From NCBI RefSeq assembly GCF_016862895.1, contig NZ_BONV01000015.1, positions 170,061 through 234,060 on the forward strand: a stretch of 64,000 nucleotides of DNA, read 5' to 3'. The stretch comes from Planotetraspora kaengkrachanensis. GTDB lineage: Bacteria > Actinomycetota > Actinomycetes > Streptosporangiales > Streptosporangiaceae. The translations under genes and the position numbers were made by a program. The notes under the pieces were generated by a model. The model had not been told where the DNA came from and made no database searches. It saw only the letters and a list, made by a program, of their open reading frames with translations. Shown piece after piece: positions 60,564 through 64,000 of the stretch (its first letter is position 1; each line of letters begins with the position of its first letter).

Positions 60564-62186
60564 TTACCGGTCCGTGAGCGACTCTCCTGTCGTGCCGTCC
60601 TCCCCCTCGGGCGACGGTGTCGGGGCAGGGATCACGACCTGCTCGCCCCGTACGGCACCGCCCCGGGAGAAGGCCCCGCCCGAGGCGCCGTCACGTCGTG
60701 CCAGCACGGACGCGAGCACGATGACGACCACCACCACGAAGCCCCCGGCGAGCGCACCGGTGTGGAGCGCGTCGACGAAGCCGCCGAGAACGGCCTGCCG
60801 GTTGGGATCGCTGGAACGGCTGACCTCCTCGAGAAGGAGGAACTGGATTCCCGAGGCGAGCAGGAAGCCGGCCATCACCGCCGGCACGCAGAGCGACAGC
60901 CCGAGGAGCGCCGAGCCCTGCCCTGCGAGTCTGAGCGCGCTGACCAGCGCGACGGCGGCTCCGGCGGCGAGCAGGACGAACGGCACCACGAGCGGCGGGC
61001 CGTACGGCTGCGGGACGAGCAGCCTGATCGCGCAGAGCCCCGCGACGACCACCGCCAGCCCGCCGTTGGTGAGGCGGAAGGCCAGCGACAGCGGGGTGCG
61101 CGCCGCCAGCAGCGCGGCCAGCAGGGCGCTCACGGCGGCCAGCACGAACGGCAGCCAGATCCCGGACAGTCCGGGGCCGCCGACGCCGCCCAGCTCAAGA
61201 TAGGTCGTCTGCGCGGCCGTCGGCAGGACGACGAGCCCGACCGCCACGTTGGCGAAGGCCAGCGCCCGCCCGCCAGGCTCCTCGAACGTCCCGGTCGCGA
61301 CGAGCCCCAGCATCACGACGAGTGCCAGGGCCGCGGCGATGACGACGAGGTTCGGCGACCAGTCGAACGTCATGCCGATGGCGAGGACGGCTATCCCCGC
61401 CGACGGCACGGCCGTGCGTATCAGCCTGACCCGCTCCGCGCGAGACGACCTGTTCGCCGTCTCCTCAGGTGCGGCGGAGAGCGGGGCCGCGACCTCGGCG
61501 TCCGTTCCGGCCTGGCCCTCCCGGTCGGCCGACGCGGCGCCGGTCGGCGCGGAGGCGCGCTCGGCGTCACCCCTGATCAGCCAGAGCACGAGGTAGGCCG
61601 CGGCGAGGGCCAGCGCGATCCCCGTCAGCAGGGGATACGGCTGCAGGGTCACCCGCCATGATTGGACCTTGTCGAGCGGCCACAGCGCCAGAGCCTGCGC
61701 CGAGAGCAGGCTGGCCGCGAGCATCCCCGCCCAGATCGGCAGCAGGACGCTCTTTCTCGGCCGCTCGAGCACGGCCGCGAGCGTGCCGGGCACGAGCATG
61801 CCCGCGCCGATCCCGTGCAGCACCCGCAGAACGCCGACGAGCCAGGCCGACCCCGCGTAACCCCCGGCGACGTCGGCCAGCGCCAGCAACGTGAGCCCGG
61901 CGACCAGCACCGGCGCCGCGCGGAACCGCCGGACCGCGATCGCCGCGAAAGGAACCGTCAGCAACATCGCCGGCAGCGCCAGACCATGCGCCCGCATCAT
62001 CGACACGGGCGGGATGTCCGGCGGCAGCAGAGCCGCCACGATCGAAATGGTGTTGGGGATGGCGACGACCGCCAAGGGCAGCGCGACCGCGGTCAGCAGC
62101 CCGACGACGACGTCGAGAAGCACAGGGACGCGGACGGCTTTGACCATGACAGCGGTCCGAGCCTGCGGAATGGGAGGGACGGCCAT
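60564..62186 (-). CDS. MFS transporter (EmrB-like, 14 helices)
   Basis: A 540-residue transporter with about 14 hydrophobic helices and a charged central loop (GDAERASAPTGAASADREGQ). Motif-like segments are VLRVLHGIGAGMLVPGTLAAV (motif C-type) and PFAAIAVRRFRAAPVLV (loop). The cargo is unknown. ATG at 62186 or 62147; the first is taken. It is inserted between the DUF4233 gene and ndk on the same strand, 11 bp after the DUF4233 stop, so it may be co-transcribed with folC. Confidence 0.8.
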   Translation of the reverse strand: MAVPPIPQARTAVMVKAVRVPVLLDVVVGLLTAVALPLAVVAIPNTISIVAALLPPDIPPVSMMRAHGLALPAMLLTVPFAAIAVRRFRAAPVLVAGLTLLALADVAGGYAGSAWLVGVLRVLHGIGAGMLVPGTLAAVLERPRKSVLLPIWAGMLAASLLSAQALALWPLDKVQSWRVTLQPYPLLTGIALALAAAYLVLWLIRGDAERASAPTGAASADREGQAGTDAEVAAPLSAAPEETANRSSRAERVRLIRTAVPSAGIAVLAIGMTFDWSPNLVVIAAALALVVMLGLVATGTFEEPGGRALAFANVAVGLVVLPTAAQTTYLELGGVGGPGLSGIWLPFVLAAVSALLAALLAARTPLSLAFRLTNGGLAVVVAGLCAIRLLVPQPYGPPLVVPFVLLAAGAAVALVSALRLAGQGSALLGLSLCVPAVMAGFLLASGIQFLLLEEVSRSSDPNRQAVLGGFVDALHTGALAGGFVVVVVIVLASVLARRDGASGGAFSRGGAVRGEQVVIPAPTPSPEGEDGTTGESLTDR

Positions 62187-62197
62187 GGTTGCCGACT

Positions 62198-62572
62198 TTA
62201 GCGCTTAGTCGTCCCCTCGACACGGCGAGCGACGAAGATGGCAGTTATCCACAGTGCGGCGAAGATCGCCCCGAGGAAGAACATCACCGTGACCAGGAAC
62301 CCGGTGACGATGGCCAGGACCTGGATGACGCTGCCGGCGATGTACGCCCACGGCCGCTTGAGCATGCCCGCGACGACCACGCACAGTACGGCCAGGCCGA
62401 TCCCGACCGTCACCGCGAGCGCCGGCTGCACGTGGTTGACGACGATGGCGACCGGCGTGGTCAGCGCGACCACGATCGCCTCCATGCCGAGCACGCTCGA
62501 GCCGAGCCGTCGCATGCCCGGAGTCACCTCGAACATGCCGTCCTTCTTCGTCCCCGGCTCCTCCGTGATCAC
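62198..62572 (-). CDS. DUF4233-family membrane protein
   Basis: A 124-residue protein with four helices and text SSVLGMEAIVVALTTPVAIV and VVAGMLKRPWAYIAGSVIQV. DUF4233 genes typically follow folC in actinobacteria; here the ATG overlaps the folC stop by 4 bases. Function unknown. Confidence 0.88.
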   Translation of the reverse strand: MITEEPGTKKDGMFEVTPGMRRLGSSVLGMEAIVVALTTPVAIVVNHVQPALAVTVGIGLAVLCVVVAGMLKRPWAYIAGSVIQVLAIVTGFLVTVMFFLGAIFAALWITAIFVARRVEGTTKR

Positions 62573-63882
62573 TTGCCGCCCTTCAGCAGTACGCGGGCGT
62601 CGCCCGCCGTGACGACGGATCCCGTGATCAGAACGCCGGAGCCGAACTCGTCCCCCTGGTCGGCCAGCCCGACCGCGATGTCGATCGCGTCGTCCAGGCG
62701 CTCGGCAACGTGGACCCGATCCGAGCCGAACACGCCTTCGGCCCGCGCGGCGAGGTCCTCCGGCTCCATCGAGCGCGGCGAGGAGTTCCGCGTGACCACC
62801 AGTTCCTCAACGACCGGCTCCAGCAGCTCGAGGATGGTGTCGATGTCCTTGTCCGCCATCATCGCGACGACGGCGACGAGGCGGGTGAACCCGAACGACT
62901 CGGTCAGGCCGTCCACGGTGGCCTCCATGCCGCCGGGATTGTGGGCGGCGTCGAGTACCACCGTGGGGCCGCGCCTGACGATCTCCAGCCGGCCCGGGCT
63001 GGTGGCCTCGGCGAACCCCTGCCTGACCAGGTCGTCGCCGAGGGGGTCGCCCGCGCCGGACAGCGCCTCCACCGCGGCGAGCGCCGTGGCCGCGTTGCTC
63101 GCCTGGTGCTCGCCGTACAAGGGGAGGAAGACGTCTTCGTAGACCCCGTTGAGGCCCCTGAGCTGAAGCAACTGTCCGCCCATGCCCAGCTCTCGGTGCA
63201 GGACGCCGAACTCCAGGCCCTCCCTGGCCACCGTGGCGCCCACCTCGGCGACCCGCCGCATGAGCACTTCGGCCGCGGGGAGGGGCTGCTGGCCGAGTAC
63301 GACCGTCGCTCCCTGCTTGATGATGCCGGCCTTCTCCCCGGCGATCGTCTCGACGTCCGGCCCCAGGTAGTCGGTGTGGTCCAGCGAGATCGGCGTGATG
63401 ACGGCGACGGTCCCGTCCGCGATGTTCGTGGCGTCCCAGGTGCCGCCCATGCCCGTCTCGATGACGGCGACGTCGACCGGAGCGTCCGCGAACGCGGCGA
63501 ACGCCATGGCGGTCAGAACCTCGAAGAAGCTGAGCCTGCCGGTCTTGGCGTCAATGAGCTCCAGGTATGGGGCGACGTCCAGGTAGACCTCGGTGAAGCG
63601 CTCCTCGGACAGCGGCTCGCCGTCGACGGAGATGCGTTCCCTGATCGTGCTCAGGTGCGGGCTCGTGTAGCGGCCGACCCGGAGGTTGCGCGCCCGGAGC
63701 AGCGACTCCGTCATCCGCGCGGTGCTCGTCTTGCCGTTCGTGCCGGCGATATGGATGACGGGATAGGCCTTCTGGGGGTCGCCGAGGAGCTCCATCAGGG
63801 CTCTGACCCGGTCGAGAGTGGGATCGAAAGCCCACTCCACTCCCCTATCCATGATCGCTTGTTCGACGGCTCGGTATTCCAC
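62569..63882 (-). CDS. folC: Bifunctional folylpolyglutamate synthase / dihydrofolate synthase FolC
   Basis: A 437-residue Mur-ligase-fold enzyme that adds glutamate to dihydropteroate and folates. The P-loop is IHIAGTNGKTSTARM, followed by RYTSPHLSTIRERISVDGEP, VIETGMGGTWDATN, ITPISLDHTDYLG and VVLDAAHNPGG. GTG start at 63882. valS usually precedes it but is not in the remaining 118 bp of the window. Confidence 0.95.
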   Translation of the reverse strand: MEYRAVEQAIMDRGVEWAFDPTLDRVRALMELLGDPQKAYPVIHIAGTNGKTSTARMTESLLRARNLRVGRYTSPHLSTIRERISVDGEPLSEERFTEVYLDVAPYLELIDAKTGRLSFFEVLTAMAFAAFADAPVDVAVIETGMGGTWDATNIADGTVAVITPISLDHTDYLGPDVETIAGEKAGIIKQGATVVLGQQPLPAAEVLMRRVAEVGATVAREGLEFGVLHRELGMGGQLLQLRGLNGVYEDVFLPLYGEHQASNAATALAAVEALSGAGDPLGDDLVRQGFAEATSPGRLEIVRRGPTVVLDAAHNPGGMEATVDGLTESFGFTRLVAVVAMMADKDIDTILELLEPVVEELVVTRNSSPRSMEPEDLAARAEGVFGSDRVHVAERLDDAIDIAVGLADQGDEFGSGVLITGSVVTAGDARVLLKGGK

Positions 63883-64000
63883 GGTTGTCAGCCTACGGGC
63901 AGATCATCGTGGTGCGACTCCCGACCCGCGTCTTCGGGTTCTCATCGCGATCCGGCATTCCCGCAGCTCAATCATTCCGGGTGTGCTGGATTTTGACGGG
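63883..64000. other. Right-edge sequence upstream of folC
   Basis: 118 bp with no supported gene. Given the convention in related genomes, valS could lie just beyond; nothing of it is recognisable here. Confidence 0.4.

Overview
The window is about 70% GC, with long antisense shadow frames, GTG starts and SD-type ribosome binding sites typical of a high-GC filamentous actinobacterium. The block obgE-rpmA-rplU-rne-(radical SAM pair)-rodA-mrdA-mreDCB-ndk-folC follows the gene order conserved in Streptomyces and relatives. The gene content (tmpAB-like fusion, AfsR-type regulators, CsxA-type chitosan exo-enzyme) suggests a Streptosporangiales-like organism; that placement is an inference.

Region 1 (1-30.4 kb) is accessory and catabolic. 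It holds a large LuxR ATPase regulator divergent from a secreted tannase/feruloyl-esterase-type hydrolase, and a small membrane protein. Next comes a single-gene fusion of a TmpA-like Fe(II)/2-oxoglutarate hydroxylase with a TmpB/PhnZ-like HD diiron oxygenase, convergent with a GntR/UTRA regulator. A tRNA-Ala and an ECF41-type sigma factor follow. A YtfQRT/YjfF-type sugar ABC operon sits with its LacI regulator and a set of matching operator palindromes; one operator is stranded beside a decayed glycosidase tail. Further along are an EamA transporter, a dienelactone-hydrolase-family enzyme, a CynX/NimT-like MFS carrier, two small membrane proteins, a YbdK-type carboxylate-amine ligase, a secreted exo-beta-D-glucosaminidase with a clear promoter and 27-bp palindrome, an AfsR-type regulator, and a two-gene drug-type ABC exporter.

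Region 2 (29.7-40.2 kb) is an interrupted housekeeping neighbourhood. rsfS and nadD, normally close together in actinobacteria, are about 8.8 kb apart. The left half of the gap carries an EntS-like MFS exporter, an aminoglycoside-phosphotransferase-like kinase, a hypothetical gene and a divergent TetR/SDR pair. The right half is bounded by identical 58-bp direct repeats that include the 3' end of nadD. It has lower GC, frameshifted and truncated genes, and a broken tyrosine integrase whose stop codon lies inside the right repeat. I read this as a small, decayed integrative element that used the nadD 3' end as its attachment site.

Region 3 (40.3-64 kb) is core genome: an M48 metalloprotease, a serine/threonine kinase with a multi-spanning C-terminus, proline biosynthesis (proB-proA), obgE with ribosomal proteins L27 and L21, RNase E/G, a radical SAM protein with its DUF2344 partner, the rod-shape/elongation machinery (rodA, mrdA, mreD, mreC, mreB), ndk, an MFS transporter, a DUF4233 protein and folC.

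The most noteworthy item is the fused organophosphonate oxygenase gene, with a palindrome next to its start codon and a PhnF-type regulator beside it. Next are the nadD-targeted element and the LacI operator set.
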